NCBI GenBank assembly: GCA_014323675.1
Contig: JACONN010000003.1
Coordinates: 186,001 to 250,000, forward strand
DNA: 64,000 nt
Source of the DNA: Hormoscilla sp. GM7CHS1pb
Lineage (GTDB): Bacteria > Cyanobacteriota > Cyanobacteriia > Cyanobacteriales > Desertifilaceae
Direction: 5' to 3'
Shown here: positions 18,649 to 27,115 of the stretch, one piece after another
How positions within the stretch are numbered: the first letter of the stretch is position 1
How the letters are laid out: every line of letters begins with the position of its first letter
The notes under the pieces: generated by a model
What the model was told of the DNA's origin: nothing
The model's database searches: none
What the model saw: only the letters and a program-made list of their open reading frames with translations
Translations under genes and position numbers: made by a program

Positions 18649-18854
18649 CAACCATTACCGAACAACTACCAATTCCCACCATTGGCATTGGTGCCGGTTC
18701 CCACTGCGACGGACAGGTCCTAGTTACCGCTGACTTGCTGGGCCTTTCAGATCGCATGCCGCCCTTTGCTAAGTCCTATGCCAATTTGCGCCAGACTATT
18801 ACTCAGGCGGTACAATATTTTGGTACCCAGGTGCGCGATCGGGAGTTTCCCTAG
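18649..18854 (+). pseudogene. Diverged copy of the panB 3' end
   Basis: This 206-base stretch aligns without gaps to 9125-9330 (the last 68 codons and stop of panB), with scattered substitutions, mostly at third positions. It begins right after a GATCGGCCCACGGTCCCA repeat. The lack of indels and the silent-type changes suggest it diverged while coding, perhaps as part of a second panB or by old transfer. It has no start and cannot work alone. 18855-19285 has no gene. Confidence 0.9.
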
Positions 18855-19285
18855 TTTCAGCAATGTTTCAAAAACATTGCGAACAGGGCTGCCTGTCCTG
18901 CGCGTATTATCGCATGTTAATATAGCAATCCTATTTGATTTTTGAACTAAAAGATGGGTTGCACTGCAAGTTTGAGAATTGAGAATTGAGAAAGGTAGAT
19001 TTATTTATGTCCATTAGCCCCGCAATTAGCACTATTCGCAATTAATACTGTTTCATTCGTCAAGAAAAAAGTTAGCGAAGCCCGCTCCCTAAAAGATGCC
19101 CTCTAACCAGGTAAGATGCCCAGAAACAGGGTTTCTTGCATAAACTCTGTTTCTCAAATTTGACATGGTAATTGCTATATTATAGATATTGACAGAGGCG
19201 ATAAATCCTCAGTATTTTTTATATGCAACTCAGGGATAATTAAGGAAAATATCAGAATATAGCAGCAGTATAACTCTATACAACA

Positions 19286-20332
19286 ATGCCAAAAATTGCT
19301 AAAATAGCACTGGGGATCGGGGCGATCGCCACCCTAGGTTTAAGTGCAATGGTAGTGCAAGCGGGAGGTTGGGACAACTTCAAACTGCGTTACTTTTCCC
19401 TCACCCAGCATCTGCACGACCAGAATAAAGAACTGTCGGACTTGCAAGCACAAAACATCGACCCTGAGAAAAACACTCGCATTGACTTAAGCCAAATTCT
19501 GAATGGCGGCCCCCCCAAAGATGGAATTCCTTCTATAGATAACCCCAAGTTCGATACAGGGGAGACCACCCCTTTTGGTCCCGAAGAGTTAGTCATCGGG
19601 GTAGTAGTCAACGGAGAAGCCAAAGCCTATCCCTATGGTATCATGAATTGGCATGAAATAGTTAACGACAGCATTGGCTGCGTCAATGTCAGCGTTTCCT
19701 ACTGTCCCCTCTGCGACACCATGCTAGCAGTCAAGCGGGGGAACAATACCTATGGGGTTTCTGGGAAACTCTATCAAAGCTGTTTGCTAATGTACGATCG
19801 AGCCTCTGACAGTCTTTACGCCCAACCTTGGGGTTTAGGAGTAGTGGGAAGCAAAGTCAACCAAAGTTTAGAGAGAATACCCGTAGTTAAAACCACCCTG
19901 TTCGCCTGGTTAGGCAAATATCCCAACAGCAAAATACTCTCCACAGACACGGGTTACCGCCGCAATTACCAGGGCTATCCCTACGGCAGTTATAATCGAG
20001 ACAAGCGACTGGTATTTCCGGTCCGCTATCAAGACCAACTGCAACATCACCCTAAAGAAATTATCTCTTATGTGTGGGAGCATGACCAACAGACGCCCCA
20101 CAACCAGTTTTCCGGCACCAGTCTCCAATTGGTTCATGCAGAAATTAAGAAACTGGGGGAAAAAGTAGTACCATACAACGGTAGGCAAATTCGCGTCCAC
20201 TGGGATCGCCAATTGCAAACGGCGATCGTCTCGGAACTAGACGGGACAATTATACCCAGTTCCACCGCCTTCGCCTTCGTGTATCCCGCTTTCTTTGGCG
20301 ATCGGGGTTTGGCGAAGGGCCCTCACAATTAA
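19286..20332 (+). CDS. DUF3179 family protein
   Basis: The protein has 348 residues. A hydrophobic N-terminus (IAKIALGIGAIATLGLSAMVVQAGG) is a signal peptide or anchor, so the product is probably exported. DGIPSIDNPKF, VVNGEAKAYPYGIMNWHEIVND and VSYCPLCDTMLAVKR (a C-P-x-C pair) are the DUF3179 hallmarks, and FGDRG-type C-terminal residues follow. The function of the family is not established; the Cys pair and His suggest metal or redox chemistry. It looks complete. Upstream (18855-19285) is AT-rich and may hold its promoter. Confidence 0.85.
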   Translation: MPKIAKIALGIGAIATLGLSAMVVQAGGWDNFKLRYFSLTQHLHDQNKELSDLQAQNIDPEKNTRIDLSQILNGGPPKDGIPSIDNPKFDTGETTPFGPEELVIGVVVNGEAKAYPYGIMNWHEIVNDSIGCVNVSVSYCPLCDTMLAVKRGNNTYGVSGKLYQSCLLMYDRASDSLYAQPWGLGVVGSKVNQSLERIPVVKTTLFAWLGKYPNSKILSTDTGYRRNYQGYPYGSYNRDKRLVFPVRYQDQLQHHPKEIISYVWEHDQQTPHNQFSGTSLQLVHAEIKKLGEKVVPYNGRQIRVHWDRQLQTAIVSELDGTIIPSSTAFAFVYPAFFGDRGLAKGPHN

Positions 20333-20338
20333 CAATTA

Positions 20339-20650
20339 TCACCCTAAGAGACAGAGCCGCATTTGCTGCATATTTTTAGGCATTTCCAACTGGAGGGCCT
20401 GTTGAATGAAGACCGCAGGAATGGGAAAATTAGGAGTAGCTTGCACGGAGTAGGTGATTAAGGTGCCATCGCTGTAATCTTCAAGATCCAAGTCAGCAGA
20501 GAAATTCTCAAAAGTACCAGACTCCAGGCGGAACTGGATCTGTCGCGAGGGAATTTCCGTGACTTGGAGGTAGATTTCCACTTGGGCCGAGAAGATGATA
20601 AAATTCTTGCAGCCTACCTGGTAAATGCGTTTGCCACCCTGTCGGTCTCG
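20339..20650 (-). pseudogene. SRPBCC/START-like (polyketide cyclase/COQ10-type) fragment
   Basis: Residues RIYQVGCKNFIIFSAQVEIYLQVTEIP, GTFENFSADLDLEDYSDGTLITYSVQATPNFPIPAVFIQQALQLEMPKNMQQMR match the C-terminal ~100 residues of a cyanobacterial SRPBCC protein. The N-terminal strand and helix that should precede GGKRIYQ are replaced by unrelated sequence containing the repeat shared with 8386-8431 (here inverted at 20712-20757). The tail is convergent with the DUF3179 gene and ends 6 bases from it. Confidence 0.75.
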
Positions 20651-20711
20651 TGGCGGCAATACCCGCGATCCAGTGAGGCTGCTGCTGCTTCGCCACGGCA
20701 CTCAGCGATCT

Positions 20712-20757
20712 GACGCAAAAACCCCATGGCTGGCGCCACGCTGCGCGATCAGACATC
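20712..20757. repeat. Inverted copy of the 8386-8431 repeat
   Basis: The complement reads GATGTCTGATCGCGCAGCGT and on through the CCATGGGGTTTTTGCG word. It sits at the truncation point of the SRPBCC gene. From ~20760 to 21288 there is no gene I can support, only GTTCGTAGTTCGTAGTTCG short repeats near 21090-21130 and anonymous sequence. Confidence 0.6.
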
Positions 20758-21288
20758 GACGGCTCATAACCTCGCAGCCGCTCCCCCCAAACCCCCTCTT
20801 GCGTTCCCAGGGGTCGCCGGTGGGAACGAGGGGGATGCGATCGGGCGCCCTCCAACTTAGCGGCTTACCATTACTCACATAATTCAAAACAATCTTGAAA
20901 GCCTTATGGTGCAAAGGTTTCGTGAACCAAGGCTTAGGGCTTGACTTTTTGCGCCATGTGAGTTCTCGATCAATTGTGGAACAGGCACAGAATCGGATTA
21001 ATCTGTGCTAGCATCGCCTAGGGATGGTCAAATTCAGGATACAGGTAGCGTCCCCCCATACGGGCGCATCTCACTTTTGCATGAAGTGGTCGGTTCGTAG
21101 TTCGTAGTTCGCAGTTTGTAGTTTGTAGTTATTTTAAAGCCTAGATCGTACTACAATTGCTCGAAAGATAAGACATCTGCAAATATGGGATGCTCCCTCT
21201 CATACCCACGTCTCGACACATCAGTTACCAATTGACAGTCTGGGTCTAGGATAAACTGGTAAACTGTAGAAAGTGAGTATAAATAACT

Positions 21289-21543
21289 ATGAGAACCTTA
21301 ATTTCAACCGACCGCTCTCTAGTGACCGGTGCAGAACGACCTGTGGCGGCCTGCAAAAATGCTGTCCGATTAACTGGCCGTGGGGGGAAGTCATTATATC
21401 AAGTAGATCAGCAAGTCAAGTTCCTGCATCTGCAAGCGGAAGTAGAATCCCTCTGGCAGCAGTTGCAAGTGCTCAAACAACAAAGACAGGCATCCCAGGA
21501 GGCCAAAGTACTCGCTAGTACTGTAACGGTAGCCGAAGAATAG
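21289..21543 (+). CDS. Small conserved cyanobacterial protein
   Basis: The protein has 84 residues and starts with MRTLISTDRSLVT. The C-terminal half, LYQVDQQVKFLHLQAEVESLWQQLQVLKQQRQ, is a coiled-coil-like helix matching small proteins I recall from many cyanobacteria (start MRTLISTD..., helix YxVDQQVKxLxLQAEVExLWQQLQ). No function is known. It lies 157 bases before desA on the same strand and may be separately transcribed. It looks intact. Confidence 0.7.
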   Translation: MRTLISTDRSLVTGAERPVAACKNAVRLTGRGGKSLYQVDQQVKFLHLQAEVESLWQQLQVLKQQRQASQEAKVLASTVTVAEE

Positions 21544-21700
21544 GATAAAAAGCGTTGTTGTCTGCTTGCTGTGATATAAAAAATAAAGCCTTCCAGCCTG
21601 CTGGGCAGCTTGTGGGCAACAACCAGAACCTACGAGGAATGGCCTGAGTAACTGGTGGCCAGTAACATGATTGTGATGTGTAAGGAGAAAGCATCGATTA

Positions 21701-22741
21701 ATGACAGCATATATAGTTAAGCCGCAAACCGATGAACAGCAGGCTTCCCTGCGGTTGAAAGACATCATTAAAACCTTGCCGCGAGAGGTTTTCCTCAAGA
21801 ACAGACGCCAAGCCTGGACTACTGTAATTATTAACGTGCTGCTGGTGATATTGGGATACGTCGGTCTGGCGATCGCGCCCTGGTTTCTGTTACCGCCCCT
21901 ATGGATATTTACTGGGACAGCGCTGACGGGTTTATTCGTGTTGGGTCACGACTGCGGCCATCGGTCCTTTGCCAACCGGAAATGGGTAAATGACCTAGTA
22001 GGACATTTAGCATTTCTACCCTTGATTTACCCCTTCCACAGCTGGCGTATCCTGCACAATAAACACCACGCACACACTAACAAATTAGGGGGAGAGGACA
22101 CGGCGTGGGAACCCTTTAAGCCAGAATTTTACGATAACTTTGGCGCCGTCGGGAAGTGGTTTTATCGGAGAATTCGGGGTCGGTTTTGGTGGGTAGGGTC
22201 AATTGCCCACTGGGGAATCCTCCACTTTAACTGGTCTCAGTTTGAAGGCAAAGAACGACAGCAAGTTAAACTGTCGGTGTTTGTGGTGTTGATTGGTGGG
22301 GCGATCGGGTTTCCAGTTCTGATTGCCACCACAGGTATCTGGGGTTTGGTAAAATTCTGGTTAATGCCCTGGTTAGTTTACCACTTCTGGATGAGCACCT
22401 TTACGATCGTCCACCATACATCACCAGAAATTTCCTTCACCACAGCAGACAAGTGGAATGAGGCTTTAGCTCAACTTGAGGGGAGTGTTCACTGCGACTA
22501 TCCCCGCTGGGTAGAATACCTCTGTCACGATATCAACGTTCACGTCCCCCATCATATTTCCACAGCGATTCCTTTCTATAACTTGCGCTTAGCTCATCGC
22601 AGCTTGAAGGAGAACTGGGGGGATTATATCAAGGAACGTCAGTTCTCTTGGTCTTTAATGAAGCAGATTACAGACACCTGCCACTTGTATGACCCGGACG
22701 CCTGCTATAAGTCTTTCGGTGACTACCGCGCTAGCAAATAA
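21701..22741 (+). CDS. desA: Acyl-lipid Delta-12 fatty acid desaturase
   Basis: The protein has 346 residues. Three histidine boxes are intact: GHDCGH (~82-87), HNKHH (~119-123) and HVPHH (~285). Hydrophobic segments at ~42-80 and ~205-235 place it in the thylakoid/plasma membrane. The [17 protein letters not shown] region and GEDTAWEPF match DesA, which puts the second double bond at C12 of lipid-bound oleate using ferredoxin. A paralogue with omega-3 specificity is less likely but not excluded. AAGGAGAAAGC precedes the ATG. Its last third is duplicated at 9845-10250. Confidence 0.9.
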   Translation: MTAYIVKPQTDEQQASLRLKDIIKTLPREVFLKNRRQAWTTVIINVLLVILGYVGLAIAPWFLLPPLWIFTGTALTGLFVLGHDCGHRSFANRKWVNDLVGHLAFLPLIYPFHSWRILHNKHHAHTNKLGGEDTAWEPFKPEFYDNFGAVGKWFYRRIRGRFWWVGSIAHWGILHFNWSQFEGKERQQVKLSVFVVLIGGAIGFPVLIATTGIWGLVKFWLMPWLVYHFWMSTFTIVHHTSPEISFTTADKWNEALAQLEGSVHCDYPRWVEYLCHDINVHVPHHISTAIPFYNLRLAHRSLKENWGDYIKERQFSWSLMKQITDTCHLYDPDACYKSFGDYRASK

Positions 22742-22877
22742 CGGCTAATTCTGCTGTTGGGTGAAGTATGCAGGTTGAAGGGTGTAATTCGATCGGGAAG
22801 TAAAAAATGAGACTTGCTCCTTCATACTTTATACTTCACCCAATCAGAAATCACGGCGTAATTTTAAGAAAAATAAT

Positions 22878-24340
22878 ATGGGGATTGAATTAGTCAAATA
22901 TTTTAAATCAGCAGGAGTTAAATTTCGGCGTTGCACAATTACGGGATGATGGGCATAGTTGCAGAAGTCTTAAACCTAGACTACAAGCCAGTTTAAGTTA
23001 TGTGCATGCGTAGGCATCATCCCCAAAATGTGCAACGCCAATTTCTGCGTGTAGTCTTTTGCGATAACGCCAATGCGATCCGCGCCAAGGCTATTCACCT
23101 GGGGATCCTCGCAGAAAACATGGACTATCCGGTCAGCATCACAGCGGCTCAGCTTGCTGAGCCGGTGATGTACGATGGGGTGGTTCCTGACAGTGGACTG
23201 GGCCCAGTGGGGGAAGTTTGGTTGATTCCTGACTGGTCAACATGTAAGATTTTACCCTATGCTCCCAGCCACGCTAGGGCGATCGGGGATATGATCCAAG
23301 ATGGACAAGCTTGGTCGTTATGTCCGCGATACTTTCTCAAACGAGCGATCGCCGCCGCCAAGCAAGCAGGGATAGAGGTGATGGCCGCCTTTGAAAATGA
23401 ATTCTCCCTGCTGCATTCTAGCAATAATGAAATTATCCCCACTGATGATACTGTGTTTGCCTCCACTCTGGGGATGGATCTCAATCGCAAAATCATTGAT
23501 GCGATCGCCGATGCTTTAGTGGCCCAAGACATGACCGTAGAGCGATATTATCCAGAATCGGCCCCCGGACAACATGAAATTTCTATTCGGTATGCCGAAG
23601 CTTTGCAAGCTGCAGATAATCAGATCGCGTTTCGGGAAACTGTGCGGGCGGTGGCCATCGAACATGGGTTAAAAGCCTCATTCTTACCAAAAATATTTGC
23701 CGATAAAGCAGGAAACGGTTGTCACTTGCATCTGAGTCTCTGGCAAGATGGCAAAAATATCACGGGGGATGGTTCTGGGAAACTTTCGAGTACGGCCCTG
23801 GCATTTATCGCGGGCATTCTCCACCATCTCCCGGCCCTCATGGCCCTGACTACCCCGAGTACCAACTCTTACCGGCGCATTCGCCCCCACTTTTGGAGTG
23901 GTGCTTTTGCGGCTTGGGGGTATGATAACCGAGAGGCGGCAGTGCGGGTGCCCAGTAACCCAGTGCCCCCGAGTCCCACCCATTTCGAGTTAAAAACTTC
24001 TGATGCTTCAGCTAACCCATACCTGGCTTTGGGAGCAGTGATTTTTGCCGGTTTAGATGGGATCGCTCGAAATCTCAATCCTGGAGACCCGGTAGATATT
24101 GACCCGGGGCTGTTTTCGGAAGCAGAACTTACCGAACGCGGGAACGCTGCGCGAAAAATCGAAAGATTGCCCCAAAACCTCGGAGAAGCGATCGAACACC
24201 TGAGTGGCGATCGCCTGCTCTTAGATGCCCTGGGTGCAGAACTAAACCGCGCTTACCTGGCGGTGAGAAAAGCGGAATGGGAGGCGATGAAAGACATGGA
24301 ATTAGAAACAGAAGTGAATCTTTTACTCGAACGCTATTAA
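22878..24340 (+). pseudogene. Glutamine synthetase family gene split by a MITE
   Basis: The original start is the ATG at 22878 (MGIELVKYFKSAGVKF). A 113-bp element at 22927-23039 with a 6-base duplication (AATTTC) interrupts codon 17. Excising it gives VKFLRVVFCDNANAIRAKAIH in frame. The main body (from ~23040) carries the GS catalytic signatures: ENEFSLL, PESAPGQHEISIRYA, FADKAGNGCHLHLSLW, NSYRRIRPHFWSGAFAAWGYDNREAAVRVPS. It is of the GSI-like type III/PuuA-like group, about 446 residues. The element also supplies an in-frame ATG at 23000, so a protein lacking the first ~17 native residues but carrying 15 new ones could still be made. Confidence 0.92.
22927..23039. mobile_element. 113-bp MITE with terminal inverted repeats
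   Basis: Left end GGCGTTGCACAATTACGGGA(TGATG), right end the complement GGCATCATCC..TGTGCAACGCC. The two 20-base ends match but for a few changes. Target duplication AATTTC at 22921-22926 and 23040-23045. It encodes no transposase, so it needs one elsewhere. Related single ends lie at 96-122 and 10378-10404. Confidence 0.92.
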
Positions 24341-24372
24341 TAAAAATGGCTAAGCACAATGATGAAATGATA

Positions 24373-24412
24373 AGGCCCGCCGGGGTTCGCTTACCCCGCG
24401 TCATAGCTAAAG
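24373..24412. repeat. GCCGGGGTTCGCTTACCCCG repeat (inverted at ~49793-49835)
   Basis: GGCCCGCCGGGGTTCGCTTA(CCCCG..) is present here and, in reverse orientation, near 49793-49835, followed in both by GTCATAGCT words. It is an intergenic palindromic repeat just after the glutamine synthetase gene. Confidence 0.65.
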
Positions 24413-24589
24413 TCTGTGTTATACCGACTAAGAAAATGTCTGGGAGCGAATAACATTACTCTGTGGTTATTCCGTATTGCACAGTCCCTCCGGGTATAGC
24501 AGGGGTCTAAAGGCACGATAATTGATTCTATGGAACGTTATAACCTCAATTCAGCAGTCCCCTCGGACAAGTTAGATGTTAAGCTCATC

Positions 24590-25083
24590 GGATTGGGGAG
24601 GGATGTTCTAAGAAGCTAATGCCCAGGGTAATGCTTGGGATATGCTGACGTAGGACGGATATGGCGGGAAGTTAAGGGAAATAGTAATCCCAAAATGGTA
24701 AGGAACCGGGCGTCTAAGTAAGTCACCTGCCGTTCTTGAATGGTAAGAGCCAAAAGGGCGCTAAGGTATACATGGTGGATGAAGTCCTAGGCCAGGTAAT
24801 AAAGTACAGGGCTCTAGATATAGCCAAATGTTAGTAGAGAGCGCATAAACGGGTTTTGTCTACTTTTTCCCGCGCAAACCCTCCGGTGCCAGGCAGTTAA
24901 ACATCCGAGCACGGATACCACGAAAGGACGAAACTTCACAAGACAAGGATAGGGAGAGGCAACTCGACCAACGTCTGCCCACGACAAGGGACCGTCAACC
25001 AGGAGCCGGATGCGTTGAAAGGCGCAAGTCCGGTTTTGAAAGGGAGGGTTCGGAGGCGACTCCGGGCTCGACCCCGACCATCA
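24590..25083 (+). ncRNA. Group II intron, ORF-less copy 1
   Basis: Domain V is intact at 25003-25036: AGCCGGA pairs with TCCGGTT, with the AGC triad and a GAAA tetraloop (TGCGTTGAAAGGCGCA). The 3' region GGAGGCGACTCCGGGCTCGACC is a domain VI-like stem. A ~220-base block (24616-24850) is identical to the second copy. There is no reverse transcriptase ORF in domain IV, so mobility would need help in trans. The 5' end is not fixed; similar sequence may begin nearer 24460. It lies between the glutamine synthetase gene and the kinase, in no visible coding frame. Confidence 0.7.
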
Positions 25084-25098
25084 GATATGAATCAAATA

Positions 25099-26445
25099 CT
25101 AGAGGACTGCAACTTCCACGGCGTAATCTGAGCCATCGGGGGAGGAAATTTCGACAACGTAATCTCCCGTACTGGGGAGGATACCTTGCCACCCGGTCTG
25201 ACCCGGCATGACCGCACCAATAATCTGCCATTCTGGGTCTCTGACAGTTATATTGACATTTCCTTGCCAAACCTTAAGGATAAACTGCTGTCCTTGGCCA
25301 CATTCAAGCAAGTAGCGTTGCAGCTGATAGGGGGCGACAGTACCCCACAAAGTCTCCCCCGTCGCCCCCGCCTCAAAGCTGACTCGCTGAGTTTGCACGG
25401 ATCTGGGGGGCAAGACTGGCGGTATGGTCGCGCTGACATTAACTCTCACAGCATAATCTGAGCCATCGGGGGAGAAAATTTCGACAACGTAATCTCCCGT
25501 ACTGGGGAGGATACCTTGCCACTCGGTCCGACCCGGCATGGCCGCACCAATAATCTGCCCTTCTGGGTCTCTGACAGTTATATTGACATTTCCTTGCCAA
25601 ACCCCGAGGGTAAACTGCTGTCCTTGGCCACATTTAAGCAAGTAGCGTTGCAGCTGATAGGGGGCGACAGTACCCCGCAAAGTCTCCCCCGTCGCCCCCG
25701 CCTCAAAGCTGACTCGCTGAGTTTGCACGGATCTGGGGGGCAAGACTGGCGGTATGGTCGCGACGACATTCTGCTGGATGGGAGGGAGTTCTGAAGGTGA
25801 CTGGGGTTTGGGGTCTGTAACTGGCAGTGGGGGTTGCAGGTATGGGGTCTGCCAAAGGGCGATCATGCCCATAGCGGCCAAGATCGGAGATTTCCGCGAC
25901 GAGGGGGATATCACGACAGTAGACTGAAGCTTAGAAACCGCAGCATCGGCACCCTGCAAAGCTGCCAGCATTTCTCTAGCAGGTTGGCGATCGCGCCTGC
26001 GGAGGATAATGTTATCGGGTTTAATATCTCTGTGAACGATACCCTGACTGTGGACAGTAGTCAAGACAGGCAGAAGAGAGACTAAGATTTCCCGCACGGC
26101 AGTTTCGCTGAGGGGCCCTTCAGACGAGACCAAGTCAGTGAGGGTGAGGCCATCAATCCATTCCTGAACGAGATAGAATTGGTCGGCTAACTGAAAATAG
26201 GCATATAATTCGGGAATTTGAGGACTAAGCTGGCCCAGTTTTTCCAAGATAGCGGCTTCTCGTTGAAACAGTTGTTGCACCATCTGTTGAATTTGAGGGC
26301 TACCAGCAATCGATTTCAGACGCTTAATGACGCAGCGGCGTTTGGAAGGCATGTAGGTATCTTCAGCGAGGAAAGTTTCGCCAAACCCGCCAGTCCCCAA
26401 GTCCCCGAGGATGCGATAGCGATCGAGTAATAGAGTTTCTCTCAT
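25099..26445 (-). pseudogene. Ser/Thr kinase with catalytic-core deletion and two C-terminal repeats
   Basis: From the ATG at 26445 (MRETLLLDRYRILGDLGTGGFGETFLAED) the kinase N-lobe and the catalytic loop HRDIKPDNIIL are present. The frame then reads RRRDRQP and jumps to REMLAALQGADAAV, the tail of the kinase domain. The DFG motif, activation loop and C-lobe are gone. The jump sits on or beside a HIP1 site (25987-25994). After a linker, two ~110-residue tandem repeats (VSFEAGATGETL, GQQFTLGVWQGNVNITV, STGDYVVEIFSPDGSDYAV) of PPC-like/beta type end the protein. The frame is open, so a truncated product may be made, but it cannot be an active kinase. Confidence 0.85.
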
Positions 26446-26489
26446 GAGCGGGCATCTCCGATTATCAGTCTGCAAGTCACCTGATTAAA

Positions 26490-26690
26490 AAAACGATACC
26501 CTGACTGTGGACAGTAGTCAAGACAGGCAGAAGAGAGACTAAGATTTCCCGCACGGCAGTTTCGCTGAGGGGCCTTTCGCACGAGACCAAGTCAGTGAGG
26601 GAAGGCATGTGGTATCTTCAGCGAGGAAAGTTTCGCCAAACCCGCCAGTCCCCAAGTCCCCGAGGATGCGATAGCGATCGCCTGTTCTAT
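26490..26690 (-). pseudogene. Rearranged copy of the kinase gene
   Basis: 26492-26600 repeats 26036-26140 and 26606-26690 repeats 26345-26418, with the ~200 bases between those blocks missing. It stops precisely at AGCGATCG, where TPR-gene sequence begins. It was evidently duplicated from the adjoining kinase and then deleted and joined at a HIP1 site. Confidence 0.88.
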
Positions 26691-26957
26691 TTTCCCCTGT
26701 TCCCAGAAGCAAGCCCCCAGATTATTATAAGTCTCAGGCCAATCTGGCTTTATGGAGATCACCTGTTGGAAATAGCCGATCGCCCGATCGTATTCCCTCG
26801 TCTGATAAGCAATAATTCCCAGCATTTGCATAGCTTCTACCTGATGAGGTTGCTGTTTGAGCATCGCCAAATAAACAGCCCTCGCTTTATCCAGACGTCC
26901 GGCTTTGTAATGACCTAAAGCCTCTTTTAATCGATCCTTATCTGCTTGCTGTACCAT
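26683..26957 (-). pseudogene. Third copy of the TPR gene, 5' part only
   Basis: From the ATG at 26957 (MVQQADKDRLKEALGHYKAGR) this matches the first ~90 codons of the TPR genes at 10660 and 29683, and is closer to an intact frame than the 10660 copy. At 26690 it passes into kinase debris at the HIP1 site. Upstream of the ATG the sequence differs from the other two copies, so its promoter was not duplicated. Confidence 0.85.
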
Positions 26958-27045
26958 TTTAGTACATAGAAACAATTAATTTCACACACTCTCTCGCGCC
27001 CATGGCTATGTGCAATTATTTTTGTCTAACTACTTACATGTATAG

Positions 27046-27079
27046 CCCGCGCAGCGGAGGGGGCCCTCCGCGTGGGCTA
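27046..27079 (-). terminator. GC-rich hairpin after the VCBS/LRR gene
   Basis: AGCCCGCGCAGCGGAGGG and the complementary GGCCCTCCGCGTGGGCT form a stem just beyond the gene end at 27116. There is no strong T-run, so it may equally be a palindromic repeat. Confidence 0.4.
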
Positions 27080-27115
27080 AGTTCTAGTAGTCGGGCCCCT
27101 CGTTCCTGGTAAACT

